Positions 25,461-35,800 of a stretch of 64,000 bases of DNA are shown one piece after another. This DNA comes from Streptococcus oralis. Its GTDB lineage: Bacteria > Bacillota > Bacilli > Lactobacillales > Streptococcaceae. The notes beneath the pieces are model-generated. The model ran no database searches. It had not been told where the DNA came from and worked only from the letters and a program-made list of their open reading frames with translations. Each line of letters starts with the position of its first letter. Within the stretch, counting starts at the first letter, position 1. The DNA lies in the NCBI RefSeq assembly GCF_021497945.1, contig NZ_CP046524.1:593501-657500 (forward strand), given 5' to 3'. The position numbers and the translations under genes are program-made.

Positions 25461-26420
25461 ATGAGTCAAAAGATTATTGGGATTGACCTTGGTGGGACAT
25501 CTGTTAAGTTCGCAATTTTAACTCAAGAAGGAGAAATCCAAGAAAAATGGTCTATCAAGACCAATATTTTGGATGAAGGAAGCCATATTGTAGATGATAT
25601 GATTGAGTCTATTCAGCATCGTTTGGACTTGCTTGGATTATCAGCTACGGATTTCCGAGGTATTGGAATGGGATCACCTGGTGTGGTTGACCGTGAAAAA
25701 GGGACTGTTATCGGTGCCTACAACCTAAACTGGAAAACCCTTCAACCGATTAAAGAAAAGATTGAAAAAGCCTTGGGCATTCCATTCTTCATTGATAATG
25801 ATGCCAACGTAGCTGCTCTCGGTGAGCGTTGGATGGGTGCAGGTGACAACCAACCTGACGTTGTCTTTATGACACTTGGTACTGGTGTTGGTGGCGGTAT
25901 CGTGGCAGAAGGCAAATTGCTTCACGGTGTTGCTGGTGCGGCAGGAGAGCTTGGTCATATCACTGTTGACTTTGACCAACCAATCGCATGTACTTGTGGT
26001 AAAAAAGGCTGTTTGGAGACAGTTGCTTCAGCAACAGGGATTGTCAACTTGACTCGTCGTTATGCGGATGAGTATGAAGGTGATGCAGCCTTGAAACGTT
26101 TGATCGATGACGGTGAAGAAGTAACAGCTAAAACTGTCTTTGACCTTGCAAAAGAAGGGGACGACCTTGCCTTGATCGTTTACCGTAACTTTTCACGTTA
26201 CTTGGGGATCGCATGTGCCAATATTGGCTCAATCCTCAACCCTTCAACGATTGTTATCGGAGGTGGGGTATCAGCTGCGGGAGAATTCCTTCTGCAAGGC
26301 GTTCAAAAAGTCTATGACGAAAATACCTTCCCACAAGTACGTACATCCACTAAATTGGCTCTTGCAACTCTAGGAAATGACGCTGGAGTTATCGGAGCAG
26401 CATCACTTGTATTGCAATAA
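25461..26420 (+). CDS. gki: Glucokinase (ROK family)
   Basis: ATP-dependent phosphorylation of glucose to glucose-6-phosphate in the cytoplasm. 319 residues, normal ROK length: IGIDLGGTSVKFAIL at the N-terminus (phosphate loop), FIDNDANVAALGE near 110 with the catalytic Asp, TLGTGVGGGIVAEGKL near 136, the HI..F and zinc-binding CTCGKKGCLE motif near 178-187, and IVIGGGVSAAG near 267. AAGGAGAAG precedes the ATG. Single-gene unit with its own promoter and terminator. This is one of the loci used in streptococcal MLST. Confidence 0.97.
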   Translation: MSQKIIGIDLGGTSVKFAILTQEGEIQEKWSIKTNILDEGSHIVDDMIESIQHRLDLLGLSATDFRGIGMGSPGVVDREKGTVIGAYNLNWKTLQPIKEKIEKALGIPFFIDNDANVAALGERWMGAGDNQPDVVFMTLGTGVGGGIVAEGKLLHGVAGAAGELGHITVDFDQPIACTCGKKGCLETVASATGIVNLTRRYADEYEGDAALKRLIDDGEEVTAKTVFDLAKEGDDLALIVYRNFSRYLGIACANIGSILNPSTIVIGGGVSAAGEFLLQGVQKVYDENTFPQVRTSTKLALATLGNDAGVIGAASLVLQ

Positions 26421-26434
26421 AATAAAATGATTAT

Positions 26435-26463
26435 AGAGCTTGGTGTTTATCAAGCTCTTTTTT
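26435..26463 (+). terminator. Rho-independent terminator after gki
   Basis: AGAGCTTG (26435-26442) pairs with CAAGCTCT (26451-26458) and is followed by a T-run. Confidence 0.9.
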
Positions 26464-26513
26464 AAAAATCGAATAAAACGAAATAGGTTTAAATTTTGGG
26501 AAGGAGTCGCTAG

Positions 26514-26948
26514 ATGAACACATCAAAACAACCCATGCTTGAATTAGCATTATCTATCGCTATGGAAGCTCATAGAGGGCAATTTGATAAGGCAGGGATA
26601 GATTATATAGAACATCCAATCTATGTAGCAAGCCAAGTTGATTCTGAAGAAGAGAAAGCAGTGGCTCTGCAACATGATGTCATTGAGGACAGTCCTTTTA
26701 CAGCTAAAGAACTATTACTAGCTGGTTTACCAGAAACAGTAGTTACTGCCGTTCAGGTTTTGACAAAGAAAAAGGAGCAAGATTATCAAATATATCTGGA
26801 TACTGTAAAATCTAATCCCCTAGCACGCGTTGTCAAATTAGCAGATTTAAAACATAATTCAGATTTATCGAGACTTGAGACTATTACTGACAAGGATTTG
26901 AAACGATTAGAAAAATATAAAAAGGCCATTAATTATCTGAGTATGTAG
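26514..26948 (+). CDS. Small HD-domain protein (GTP pyrophosphokinase/hydrolase-like)
   Basis: 144 residues. The HD phosphohydrolase set is visible: H-x-G region EAHRGQFDKAGIDYIEHP (residues 18-35), LQHDVIEDS near 53-61 and KLADLKHNSDLSR near 106-118, the metal-binding pattern of the RelA/SpoT hydrolase half. There is no synthetase or TGS/ACT domain, so it resembles stand-alone MESH1-like or HD/PDEase proteins; substrate uncertain. AAGGAG precedes the ATG. It sits between gki and thyA and has no obvious promoter in the 50 nt after the gki terminator. Confidence 0.85.
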   Translation: MNTSKQPMLELALSIAMEAHRGQFDKAGIDYIEHPIYVASQVDSEEEKAVALQHDVIEDSPFTAKELLLAGLPETVVTAVQVLTKKKEQDYQIYLDTVKSNPLARVVKLADLKHNSDLSRLETITDKDLKRLEKYKKAINYLSM

Positions 26949-26961
26949 AAAAGATTTTTTA

Positions 26962-26970
26962 TGCTATACT
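26962..26970 (+). promoter_or_regulatory. Extended -10 promoter for thyA
   Basis: TGCTATACT, with TATACT at 26965-26970, 29 nt upstream of the thyA ATG. Confidence 0.7.
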
Positions 26971-26999
26971 AGTTAAGACAATAAATGAGGTGAGAGTAA

Positions 27000-27839
27000 A
27001 TGACAAAAGCAGATAAGATTTTTAAAGAGAATATTGAACGAATCCTCAAAGACGGTGTCTTTTCTGAACAAGCACGTCCTAAGTACAAGGATGGAACTGT
27101 TGCCAACTCCAAGTACATAACGGGTGCCTTTGCGGAGTATGACTTGGCTAAGGGTGAATTTCCCATCACAACCCTACGACCAATCGCTATCAAATCCGCT
27201 ATTAAGGAAGTGCTTTGGATTTACCAAGACCAGTCTAATAGCTTAGAAGTTCTCAATGATAAGTACAATGTTCACTACTGGAATGACTGGGAAGTGGGAG
27301 ATACGGGAACCATCGGTGAGCGCTACGGTGCGGTCGTTAAGAAGCACGACATTATTAACAAGATTCTCAAACAGTTGGAAGCCAACCCTTGGAACCGTCG
27401 CAATATCATTTCTCTCTGGGATTACCAGGCTTTTGAGGAGACAGACGGCCTTCTTCCATGCGCCTTTCAGACTATGTTTGATGTCCGTCGAGTAGATGGG
27501 GAAATCTATCTGGATGCGACCTTGACCCAGCGTTCTAATGACATGCTGGTGGCCCACCACATTAATGCTATGCAGTATGTGGCTCTTCAGATGATGATTG
27601 CCAAGCATTTTGGATGGAAGGTTGGGAAGTTTTTCTATTTTATCAACAACCTTCATATCTATGATAATCAGTTTGAACAAGCAGAGGAATTGCTCCGTCG
27701 TGAGCCGTCAAACTGCCAACCACGTTTGGTCTTGAATGTACCAGACAAGACTAATTTCTTTGATATCAAAGCCGAAGACTTTGAGTTGGTCGACTACGAT
27801 CCAGTCAAGCCGCAACTGAAGTTTGATTTGGCTATTTAA
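27000..27839 (+). CDS. thyA: Thymidylate synthase
   Basis: Methylates dUMP to dTMP using methylene-tetrahydrofolate. 279 residues; the catalytic Cys is C154 in LLPCAFQ, preceded by [10 protein letters not shown] and followed by [21 protein letters not shown] (dUMP-binding) and NNLHIYDNQ. All key residues are present. GAGGTGAGAG precedes the ATG. It ends in a strong hairpin shared with the converging DUF3042 gene. Confidence 0.97.
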   Translation: MTKADKIFKENIERILKDGVFSEQARPKYKDGTVANSKYITGAFAEYDLAKGEFPITTLRPIAIKSAIKEVLWIYQDQSNSLEVLNDKYNVHYWNDWEVGDTGTIGERYGAVVKKHDIINKILKQLEANPWNRRNIISLWDYQAFEETDGLLPCAFQTMFDVRRVDGEIYLDATLTQRSNDMLVAHHINAMQYVALQMMIAKHFGWKVGKFFYFINNLHIYDNQFEQAEELLRREPSNCQPRLVLNVPDKTNFFDIKAEDFELVDYDPVKPQLKFDLAI

Positions 27840-27847
27840 GAAAATAA

Positions 27848-27876
27848 AAAGAAGTTGAGGTTTCTCAACTTCTTTT
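27848..27876. terminator. Bidirectional terminator between thyA and the DUF3042 gene
   Basis: AAGAAGTTGAG pairs with CTCAACTTCTT around a 4-nt loop, with T's on the + side and A's (T's on the - strand) before the stem. Confidence 0.9.
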
Positions 27877-27881
27877 GTTGC

Positions 27882-28052
27882 TTAATGTGATACGCGACGG
27901 CGAGCTGCTTTTTTACGGTTTTCTTCGATGAAAGCTGCTTTTTGCTCTTCTGGCTCAATCACTTTCTTTTTAAATGCGTATACTGCTCCTGCAACGGCAG
28001 CGACAGTTCCTGCGACACCTGTTACAAGACCTTTAGCGAATCCTTTAGCCAT
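27882..28052 (-). CDS. DUF3042 family protein
   Basis: A 56-residue protein on the minus strand. The N-terminal half is one hydrophobic segment (GFAKGLVTGVAGTVAAVAGAVYAF), the C-terminal half is charged (KKKVIEPEEQKAAFIEENRK), which is the DUF3042 pattern found across lactic acid bacteria; function unknown, probably a single-pass membrane protein. I start at the ATG at 28052 because GGAGGAAAA lies just upstream; a longer frame from 28094 has no ribosome site. Confidence 0.9.
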   Translation of the reverse strand: MAKGFAKGLVTGVAGTVAAVAGAVYAFKKKVIEPEEQKAAFIEENRKKAARRRVSH

Positions 28053-28127
28053 GAGTTTTCCTCCTTTATCTTCCCAATCAGGCAGGTACCTCAATAGGTA
28101 GCATTTTTCTGACTGACCATTTTATGT

Positions 28128-28133
28128 TATAAT
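28128..28133 (+). promoter_or_regulatory. -10 box for the miaA operon
   Basis: TATAAT at 28128-28133, preceded by TGT (extended -10). The predicted start near 28140 gives a leader of about 33 nt. Confidence 0.7.
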
Positions 28134-28172
28134 AATAGTAACGAAAAAATGGAAATTTTTCAAGGAAAAAAG

Positions 28173-29057
28173 ATGAAAACAAAAATAATTGTGATTGTTG
28201 GACCGACTGCTGTTGGGAAGACAGCCCTTGCTATTGAAGTAGCCAAGCGCTTTGGTGGAGAGGTAGTCAGCGGTGACAGTCAGCAAGTTTACAGAGGGTT
28301 GGATATTGGGACGGCCAAGGCCAGCCCAGAGGAGCAAGCTGTTGTTCCTCATCATTTGATTGATGTCAGAGAGGTGACCGAGTCTTACTCGGCTTTTGAT
28401 TTTGTTTCAGAAGCTAAGAAGGCTATTGAGGATATTCATAACCGTGGTAAGCTAGCGATTATCGCGGGTGGTACAGGGCTTTATATCCAGAGCTTGTTGG
28501 AAGGATACCATCTAGGTGGAGAAACACCTCATGAGGAGATTTTAGCTTATCGGGCTAGCTTGGGCCCTTATTCAGATGAGGAATTAGCCCATCTCGTGAA
28601 GCAAGCAGGCCTTGAAATTCCCCAGTTTAACCGTCGTCGTGCCATGCGTGCCTTGGAAATTGCCCATTTTGGTCAGGATTTGGAAAATCAGGAAAGTCCT
28701 TATGAACCACTGATTATCTGCTTGGATGATGAACGCAGTCAGCTTTATGAGCGTATCAATCGCCGAGTAGATCTGATGTTTGAGGCTGGTCTTTTGGATG
28801 AGGCCAAGTGGCTCTTTGATCATTACCCGGATGTGCAGGCTGCCAAAGGTATTGGCTACAAGGAACTCTTTCCTTATTTCCGTGGGGAGCAAACTTTTGA
28901 GGAAGCGAGCGAGAGTCTCAAGCGGGCGACGCGTCGTTTTGCCAAGCGTCAGTTGACCTGGTTCCGTAATCGCATGCAGGTCATCTTTTATCAGATAGGA
29001 GAGCCTGGAGTTCAAGACCGCATTTTAAGCCAGATAGAGGAGTTTTTAGATGATTGA
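28173..29057 (+). CDS. miaA: tRNA dimethylallyltransferase
   Basis: Adds the isopentenyl group from DMAPP to A37 of tRNAs reading UNN codons. 294 residues; the P-loop GPTAVGKT is at 10-17, then [16 protein letters not shown] near 35-50 and [14 protein letters not shown] near 97-110. Start at ATG 28173 with AAGGA upstream; an upstream in-frame ATG (28149) would add eight residues without a ribosome site. First gene of a five-gene operon (miaA, hflX, unknown, rnz, SDR) linked by overlaps; two members act on tRNA. Confidence 0.96.
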   Translation: MKTKIIVIVGPTAVGKTALAIEVAKRFGGEVVSGDSQQVYRGLDIGTAKASPEEQAVVPHHLIDVREVTESYSAFDFVSEAKKAIEDIHNRGKLAIIAGGTGLYIQSLLEGYHLGGETPHEEILAYRASLGPYSDEELAHLVKQAGLEIPQFNRRRAMRALEIAHFGQDLENQESPYEPLIICLDDERSQLYERINRRVDLMFEAGLLDEAKWLFDHYPDVQAAKGIGYKELFPYFRGEQTFEEASESLKRATRRFAKRQLTWFRNRMQVIFYQIGEPGVQDRILSQIEEFLDD

Positions 29058-30288
29058 AACGGAGAAAAAAGAGGAACGAGTCCTACTCATTGGTGTGGAA
29101 TTACAGGGCATGGACAATTTTGACCTTTCTATGGAAGAATTGGCTAGTCTGGCTAAGACAGCTGGGGCAGTCGTTGTAGATAGCTACAGGCAAAAACGGG
29201 AAAAGTATGACTCCAAGACTTTCGTCGGTTCTGGTAAGTTGGAAGAGATTGCGCGGATGGTGGATGCAGAAGAAATTACCACTGTCATTGTCAACAACCG
29301 TCTGACACCACGGCAAAATGTCAATCTAGAGGAAGTTCTGGGTGTTAAAGTTATTGACCGTATGCAGTTGATTTTGGATATCTTTGCCATGCGAGCTCGA
29401 AGCCACGAAGGGAAACTCCAAGTTCACCTAGCTCAACTCAAGTATCTCTTGCCTCGCTTGGTTGGTCAGGGGATTATGCTCAGCCGTCAGGCAGGGGGAA
29501 TTGGTTCCCGTGGACCTGGTGAAAGCCAGCTGGAGCTGAATCGTCGTAGTGTTCGCAACCAAATCACAGACATCGAGCGTCAGCTCAAGGTGGTTGAGAA
29601 AAATCGAGCAACGGTCAGAGAAAAACGTCTGGAGTCGAGCACCTTTAAGATTGGCTTGATTGGCTACACCAATGCTGGGAAGTCAACCATCATGAACACC
29701 TTGACCAGTAAGACCCAATATGAGGCTGACGAGCTCTTTGCGACTCTGGATGCGACAACTAAAAGTATCCATCTGGGGGGCAATCTACAGGTAACCTTGA
29801 CTGATACCGTCGGCTTTATCCAAGATTTACCGACTGAATTGGTGTCCAGTTTCAAGTCGACTTTGGAAGAAAGCAAGCATGTTGACCTTCTGGTTCATGT
29901 CATTGATGCCAGCAATCCTTATCACGAGGAGCATGAAAAAACGGTTCTGTCTATCATGAAAGACTTGGATATGGAGGATATTCCTCGTCTGACCCTTTAT
30001 AATAAAGCGGATTTGGTGGAGGATTTCACGCCTACCCAAACGCCGTATGCCCTCATTTCTGCCAAGTCTGAGGATAGTCGTGAGCAGTTGCAAGCATTGT
30101 TTTTAGAGAAAATCAAGGAGATTTTTGAAGTCTTTACCCTGCGCGTGCCCTTTTCTAAGTCCTACAAGATTCATGATTTGGAAAGTGTAGCGATTCTTGA
30201 AGATCGTGACTACCAAGATGATGGAGAAGTGATTACAGGCTACATTTCCGAGAAAAATAAATGGAGGTTAGAGGAATTTTATGACTGA
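29050..30288 (+). CDS. hflX: GTPase HflX
   Basis: 412 residues. Ribosome-associated GTPase that splits stalled or heat-damaged 70S ribosomes. N-terminal HflX domain (about 1-170), a short coiled linker ([19 protein letters not shown]), then the G domain: G1 GYTNAGKST near 204-212, G2/G3 [10 protein letters not shown] near 255, G4 NKAD near 317. C-terminal domain is short as in Firmicutes. Overlaps miaA by 8 nt. Confidence 0.95.
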   Translation: MIETEKKEERVLLIGVELQGMDNFDLSMEELASLAKTAGAVVVDSYRQKREKYDSKTFVGSGKLEEIARMVDAEEITTVIVNNRLTPRQNVNLEEVLGVKVIDRMQLILDIFAMRARSHEGKLQVHLAQLKYLLPRLVGQGIMLSRQAGGIGSRGPGESQLELNRRSVRNQITDIERQLKVVEKNRATVREKRLESSTFKIGLIGYTNAGKSTIMNTLTSKTQYEADELFATLDATTKSIHLGGNLQVTLTDTVGFIQDLPTELVSSFKSTLEESKHVDLLVHVIDASNPYHEEHEKTVLSIMKDLDMEDIPRLTLYNKADLVEDFTPTQTPYALISAKSEDSREQLQALFLEKIKEIFEVFTLRVPFSKSYKIHDLESVAILEDRDYQDDGEVITGYISEKNKWRLEEFYD

Positions 30289-30904
30289 TATTAAAACCTT
30301 GGCTCTAAAGTATGGGGGTTATACAAGTCTGGATAAGGTCTATCTAGATCAACTTCTAGCTGGCAAAACAGAGCAAGAGCAGTTGGCTCTCATCACCCCT
30401 CCGCCGAGTGTCGTTAACGCCTACTTTGCTGAACTCTACCAGAAAAAGAGTCCTGAAGCTGCGACGGATTATTTTGCAGAACTCAGTCATGAACTGAACC
30501 TCTACAATGCTGAGCCAAGTTTCACCTTTGAAAATAAGCCTTTTATTCGTCTTAATTTATCTGGCAAATCTTTTGGATTTTGCTATGAGAGTGAGGGCCT
30601 AGGTCGAATTTTCTCTGAAAATGAAGAGGTAATTTCGGATGACTTACTTTTTGAGATTGCACAAATTTTCCCCCATCAACTCATCTTTGAAGAGTCTGGA
30701 AAGATTTACATGAAGCCTGTCGGGGATGAGGAAGTTGTTAGTGTGGAAAGTCTCACAGCTTTGACTGATTTGGAAAGCTTGGTTGATGGTCGCAAATGTC
30801 TCAAAGGCTACAGCCAAGAGGATTTATTGCAAAAAGCTGCTGCTTTTTCTGGAAAGCGCTATTTCCGATCGGAAAACCGCACAGCTATGTTATATATTGA
30901 TTAA
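30281..30904 (+). CDS. Conserved streptococcal hypothetical protein
   Basis: 207 residues, soluble, no signal peptide. The N-terminus reads [23 protein letters not shown] and the protein ends in [18 protein letters not shown] recognise no domain; some databases label homologues cystathionine beta-lyase, but there is no PLP lysine motif and the length is half that of the enzyme, so I reject that name. It overlaps hflX by 8 nt and lies 14 nt before rnz, so it is co-expressed with RNA-processing genes and may support that process; this is inference only. Confidence 0.85.
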   Translation: MTDIKTLALKYGGYTSLDKVYLDQLLAGKTEQEQLALITPPPSVVNAYFAELYQKKSPEAATDYFAELSHELNLYNAEPSFTFENKPFIRLNLSGKSFGFCYESEGLGRIFSENEEVISDDLLFEIAQIFPHQLIFEESGKIYMKPVGDEEVVSVESLTALTDLESLVDGRKCLKGYSQEDLLQKAAAFSGKRYFRSENRTAMLYID

Positions 30905-30918
30905 TTAGAAAGTATCGA

Positions 30919-31848
30919 ATGGATATTCAATTTTTAGGAACAGGGGCTGGTCAGCCCTCTAAAGCCCGCAACGTCTCTAGTCTCGCCTTGAAACTTTTGG
31001 ACGAGATTAACGAAGTCTGGCTCTTTGACTGTGGAGAAGGAACGCAAAATCGCATTCTGGAAACCACGATTCGACCACGTAAGATCAGCAAAATCTTTAT
31101 CACTCACTTGCATGGAGACCATATCTTTGGCTTGCCAGGATTCCTTTCTAGTCGTGCCTTTCAGGCCAATGAAGAGCAGACAGATTTGGACATTTATGGA
31201 CCACAAGGGATCAAGTCATTTGTCTTAACCAGTCTACGTGTGTCGGGTTCTCGTCTGCCTTATCGCATTCATTTTCATGAGTTTGACCAAGATTCTCTAG
31301 GAAAAATCCTTGAGACCGATAAATTCACTGTGTATGCAGAGGAGCTGGACCACACTATTTTTTGCGTTGGTTATCGTGTCATGCAAAAGGACTTAGAAGG
31401 AACCTTGGATGCTGAAAAACTCAAGGCTGCTGGTGTCCCATTTGGCCCGCTTTTTGGAAAAATCAAAAACGGTCAGGATGTTGTTCTGGATGATGGGACT
31501 GAAATCAAGGCAGCTGACTATATCTCAGCTCCCCGTCCAGGTAAAATTATCACTATTCTGGGTGACACCCGAAAAACCAATGCTAGTGTGCGTCTGGCTG
31601 TTAATGCCGATGTTCTGGTCCATGAGTCCACTTATGGCAAGGGTGATGAAAAAATTGCCCGTAATCACGGTCACTCAACCAATATGCAAGCTGCACAAGT
31701 AGCGACAGAAGCAGGAGTAAAACGCCTTTTGCTCAACCATATCAGTGCCCGCTTCCTCTCAAAAGATATTAGTCAACTTAAGAAAGATGCTGCAACTGTT
31801 TTTGAAAATGTCCATGTGGTCAAAGACTTGGAAGAAGTTGAAATCTAA
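30919..31848 (+). CDS. rnz: Ribonuclease Z
   Basis: Endonuclease that removes 3' trailers from CCA-less tRNA precursors. 309 residues of the metallo-beta-lactamase fold; the zinc motif is H63-x-H65-x-D67-H68 in [10 protein letters not shown], with further ligands in LDHTIF, LGDTRK and GHSTNMQAA. The flexible exosite arm expected for the long bacterial form is present around 155-190. Fourth gene of the miaA operon. The ribosome site is weak (AGAAAG). Confidence 0.96.
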   Translation: MDIQFLGTGAGQPSKARNVSSLALKLLDEINEVWLFDCGEGTQNRILETTIRPRKISKIFITHLHGDHIFGLPGFLSSRAFQANEEQTDLDIYGPQGIKSFVLTSLRVSGSRLPYRIHFHEFDQDSLGKILETDKFTVYAEELDHTIFCVGYRVMQKDLEGTLDAEKLKAAGVPFGPLFGKIKNGQDVVLDDGTEIKAADYISAPRPGKIITILGDTRKTNASVRLAVNADVLVHESTYGKGDEKIARNHGHSTNMQAAQVATEAGVKRLLLNHISARFLSKDISQLKKDAATVFENVHVVKDLEEVEI

Positions 31849-31868
31849 AAGATTGAAAAAGAATAAGT

Positions 31869-32624
31869 ATGCGAACAATTCTCATTACAGGTGCTAGCGG
31901 TGGCTTAGCCCAAGAAATGGTCAAACTCTTGCCAAATGACCAACTCATCTTACTAGGTAGAAACAAGGAAAAACTAGCCCAACTATATGGAAATCATTCT
32001 AATGTGGAATTGATTGAAATCGATATTATTGATGACTCAGCCCTAGAAGCTCTGGTAGCTAACCTCTATCTCCGTTATGGAAAGATTGATGTTTTGATCA
32101 ACAACGCTGGATATGGAATATTTGAAGATTTCGACCGGATTTCTAATCAAAACATTCACCAGATGTTTGAGGTCAATACCTTTTCCCTGATGAACCTTTC
32201 TCGTCGTCTTGGAGCTCGCATGAAGGAGAGAGGAGAAGGGCATATCATCAATATCGTCAGTATGGCAGGTTTGATAGCGACTAGCAAATCCAGTCTTTAC
32301 TCAGCGACCAAGTTTGCTGCTATTGGATTTTCAAACGCTCTGCGCCTCGAACTGATGCCCGATGGTGTCTATCTAACGACGGTTAATCCAGGACCAATTC
32401 GTACTGCCTTTTTTGATCAGGCTGACCCAGATGGGACCTACCTCAAGTCGGTTGACCGCTTTCTCTTAGAACCAGATGCAGTCGCTAGAAAGATTGTCAA
32501 AACCATAGGAAAAAACAAACGAGAACTCAATCTTCCTCTTTTGCTCAATTTAGCCCACAAATTTTATAGCCTCTTTCCTAAACTATCTGATAAGTTGGCA
32601 GGGGGAGTCTTTAATTATAAGTAA
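31869..32624 (+). CDS. Short-chain dehydrogenase/reductase (SDR)
   Basis: 251 residues with a classical SDR layout: cofactor motif TGASGGLAQEM (residues 7-17; TGxxxGxG variant), NNAG near 78-81, catalytic Ser in NIVSMAGL near 130 and Y-x-x-x-K in YSATKFA near 145-149, then NPGPIRT. Binds NAD(P)H; R-rich GRNKEKL suggests NADPH. Substrate not predictable. Last gene of the miaA operon, followed by a terminator. Confidence 0.92.
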   Translation: MRTILITGASGGLAQEMVKLLPNDQLILLGRNKEKLAQLYGNHSNVELIEIDIIDDSALEALVANLYLRYGKIDVLINNAGYGIFEDFDRISNQNIHQMFEVNTFSLMNLSRRLGARMKERGEGHIINIVSMAGLIATSKSSLYSATKFAAIGFSNALRLELMPDGVYLTTVNPGPIRTAFFDQADPDGTYLKSVDRFLLEPDAVARKIVKTIGKNKRELNLPLLLNLAHKFYSLFPKLSDKLAGGVFNYK

Positions 32625-32628
32625 AAGG

Positions 32629-32653
32629 AGTTCCTTACAAAAGGAACTTTTTA
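32629..32653 (+). terminator. Rho-independent terminator after the SDR gene
   Basis: AGTTCCTT pairs with AAGGAACT around a 4-nt loop, followed by TTTTTAT. Confidence 0.88.
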
Positions 32654-32774
32654 TCATGTTTTACTGAGTGTCAAAAATTGTTTGTTTTTGTTCTAAATCT
32701 ACATTCACTTTTTTCAAATCTTCTACAAATTTTAGAAAAAACAATCAAAATTATGATTTTTTGTATTTAGGGTA

Positions 32775-32803
32775 TTGAAATTCCCTATATTATTTTATAA
32801 AAT
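32775..32803 (+). promoter_or_regulatory. Probable bgaA promoter
   Basis: TTGAAA (32775-32780) with TAAAAT at 17-nt spacing (32798-32803); an alternative TATAAA lies at 32796-32801. The 5' leader then runs through both cre-like sites. Confidence 0.6.
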
Positions 32804-32825
32804 AAGAGTAAAAGACTATGAAAAA

Positions 32826-32839
32826 GTAATACGCTTACA
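32826..32839 (+). promoter_or_regulatory. cre-like site 1 upstream of bgaA
   Basis: GTAATACGCTTACA matches the CGCTTWCA half of the CcpA cre consensus; the other half is weaker. It is downstream of the predicted promoter, a repressing position. Confidence 0.55.
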
Positions 32840-32845
32840 ATGAAA

Positions 32846-32859
32846 TGGAAGCGGTTACT
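32846..32859 (+). promoter_or_regulatory. cre-like site 2 upstream of bgaA
   Basis: TGGAAGCGGTTACT fits TGNAANCGNNNNCA except the last base. Its centre is 20 bp from site 1, and it lies next to the AAGGAGG ribosome site. Confidence 0.6.
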
Positions 32860-32872
32860 AAAGGAGGATTTT

Positions 32873-35800
32873 ATGGAAAAAGGCTATTGGAATCGTAAAA
32901 GAGTCTACAGTATTCGGAAGTTTGCCGTAGGCGCTTGCTCTGTCATGATTGGAACCTGTGCGGTTCTATTTGGAGGAAGTGTCATTGGAGAATCACCAGT
33001 TTTTGCGGATGAAACTCCTATTGCGCACACTGTGGAACAAGCAAAAGAGGAAAGTCCGGCAGTGGAGGAAAAAAAGGATCAAGCTGTAGCAGAGCACAAG
33101 GATGTTGCAAGTGTCGACCAAAGTCAAGCTGCTCCAATTGAAGCAAGCAAACCAGAGAAGAAAGAAGCTGAACCTGTAGCTCCAAAAGAGGAGAAAGCAT
33201 CTCTAAAACCTGAAGAAACAGCTCCAAAGGTAGAATCTCAAGCTTCAAGTCAAGAAAAGCCTGTCAAGGAAGAGTTGAAAGCTGCGACAAATGAAGAAGT
33301 GAATCAAATGATTGAAGATAGAAAAGTGAATTTTAATCAAAATTGGCACTTTAAACTCAATGCGAACCCTAAAGAAGCTGTGAAATCAGATGCAGACGTA
33401 TCAACATGGCAAAAATTGGATCTCCCACACGACTGGAGTATCTTTAACGATTTTGACCATCAGTCACCTGCCCAAAACGAGGGTGGACAGCTCAATGGCG
33501 GTGAAGCTTGGTATCGTAAGACCTTCAAACTTGATGAAAAAGATCTCAAGAAGAATGTTCGTTTGACCTTTGATGGTGTCTACATGGATTCTCAAGTCTA
33601 TGTCAATGGCCAGTTAGTGGGACATTATCCAAATGGTTATAACCAGTTCTCATACGATATTACCAAATACCTTCACAAAGATGGTCGTGAGAATGTGATT
33701 GCTGTCCATGCGGTTAACAAACAGCCAAGTAGCCGTTGGTACTCAGGTAGTGGTATCTACCGTGATGTGACCTTGCAAGTGACAGATAAGGTTCATGTTG
33801 AAAAAAATGGAACAACCATCTTAACACCAAAACTTGAAGAACAGCAACACGGCAAGGTTGAAACTCATGTAGCCAGCAAAATCGTCAATACAGATGATAA
33901 AGACCATGAATTGGTGGCAGAGTATCAAATCGTTGAACGTGGTGGTCAGGCTGTAACAGGTTTGGTTCGTACAGCGAGCCGTACCTTGAAAGCACATGAA
34001 TCAACAAGCCTAGATGCGATTTTAGAAGTTGAAAGACCAAAACTCTGGACCGTTTTAAATGACAAACCTGCCTTGTACGAATTGATTACACGTGTTTACC
34101 GTGATGGTCAATTGGTTGATGCTAAGAAAGATTTGTTTGGTTACCGTTACTATCACTGGACTCCAAATGAAGGTTTCTCTTTGAATGGTGAACGCATTAA
34201 ATTCCATGGTGTTTCCTTGCACCATGACCACGGAGCACTTGGAGCAGAAGAAAATTATAAAGCAGAATACCGTCGTCTCAAACAAATGAAGGAGATGGGC
34301 GTTAACTCCATCCGTACAACTCATAACCCTGCAAGTCCACAGACCTTGCAAATCGCAGCAGAACTTGGTTTGCTGGTTCAGGAAGAGGCCTTTGATACGT
34401 GGTATGGTGGCAAGAAACCTTATGACTACGGACGTTTCTTTGAAAAAGATGCCACTCACCCAGAAGCTAGAAAAGGTGAAAAATGGTCTGACTACGATCT
34501 TCGTACCATGGTCGAAAGAGATAAAAATAACCCGGCTGTCTTTATGTGGTCTATCGGAAACGAAATCGGTGAAGCCAACGGTAATGCTCACTCTCTTGCA
34601 ACGGTTAAACGCTTAGTAAAAGTGATTAAAGATGTTGATACTACACGTTATGTTACCATGGGAGCAGATAAGTTCCGCTTTGGTGATGGTAGCGGTGATC
34701 ATGAGAAAATTGCTAATGAACTGGATGCGGTTGGTTTCAACTACTCAGAAGACAACTACAAGAAACTTCGTGCGAAACATCCAAACTGGTTGATTTACGG
34801 TTCAGAAACATCTTCAGCAACCCGTACACGCGGTAGCTATTATCGCCCTGAACAGGAATTGAAACATAGTAACGGACCTGAACGTCATTACGAACAGTCC
34901 GATTATGGTAATGACCGAGTTAACTGGGGTAAAACGGCAACAGATTCATGGACTTTTGACCGTGACAATGCTGGTTACGCAGGACAATTTATCTGGACTG
35001 GTACAGACTATATCGGGGAGCCTACACCATGGCACAACCAAAACCAAACTCCCGTTAAGAGCTCTTATTTTGGTATCGTAGATACAGCCGGCATTCCAAA
35101 ACATGACTTTTATCTCTACCAAAGTCAATGGGTTTCTGTTAAGAAGAAACCAATGGTTCACCTCCTTCCTCACTGGAACTGGGAAAACCCTACTCTAAAA
35201 GCGAATGTGGCTGATGCAGACGGAAAAATCCCAGTTCGCGCCTATTCAAACGCTGCAAGCGTTGAATTGTTCTTGAACGGTCAATCTCTCGGAGTTAAGA
35301 CCTTCAACAAAAAACAAACCAGCGATGGTCGTACCTACCAAGAAGGTGCCAATGCTAAGGAACTCTATCTTGAGTGGAAGGTTGCTTACCAACCAGGTAC
35401 CTTGGAAGCTGTAGCTCGCGATGAAGCTGGAAAAGAAATTGCACGTGATAAGATCACTACTGCAGGCCAACCAGCAGGAGTTCGCCTCGTCAAGGAAGAA
35501 CACGCAATCGCCGCAGATGGAAAAGACTTGACCTACATCTACTACGAAATCGTTGACAGTGAAGGAAATGTGGTACCAACTGCCAATAATTTGGTTCGTT
35601 TCCAATTGCATGGCCAAGGTCAACTGGTCGGTGTTGATAATGGGGAACAAGCCAGCCGTGAACGCTATAAGGCGCAACCAGACGGTTCTTGGATTCGCAG
35701 AGCCTTTAATGGTAAAGGTGTTGCCATTGTCAAATCAACTGAACAAGCAGGTAAATTCACGCTGACAGCTCATTCGGATCTCTTAAAATCTGGTCAAGTA

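Noticed and set aside
30281..30904. Cystathionine beta-lyase label
   Set aside because: No PLP lysine motif and half the expected length.
32840..32872. Upstream ATG for bgaA at 32840
   Set aside because: It lies across the cre-like sites and has no ribosome site; ATG 32873 follows AAGGAGG and begins the YSIRK signal.
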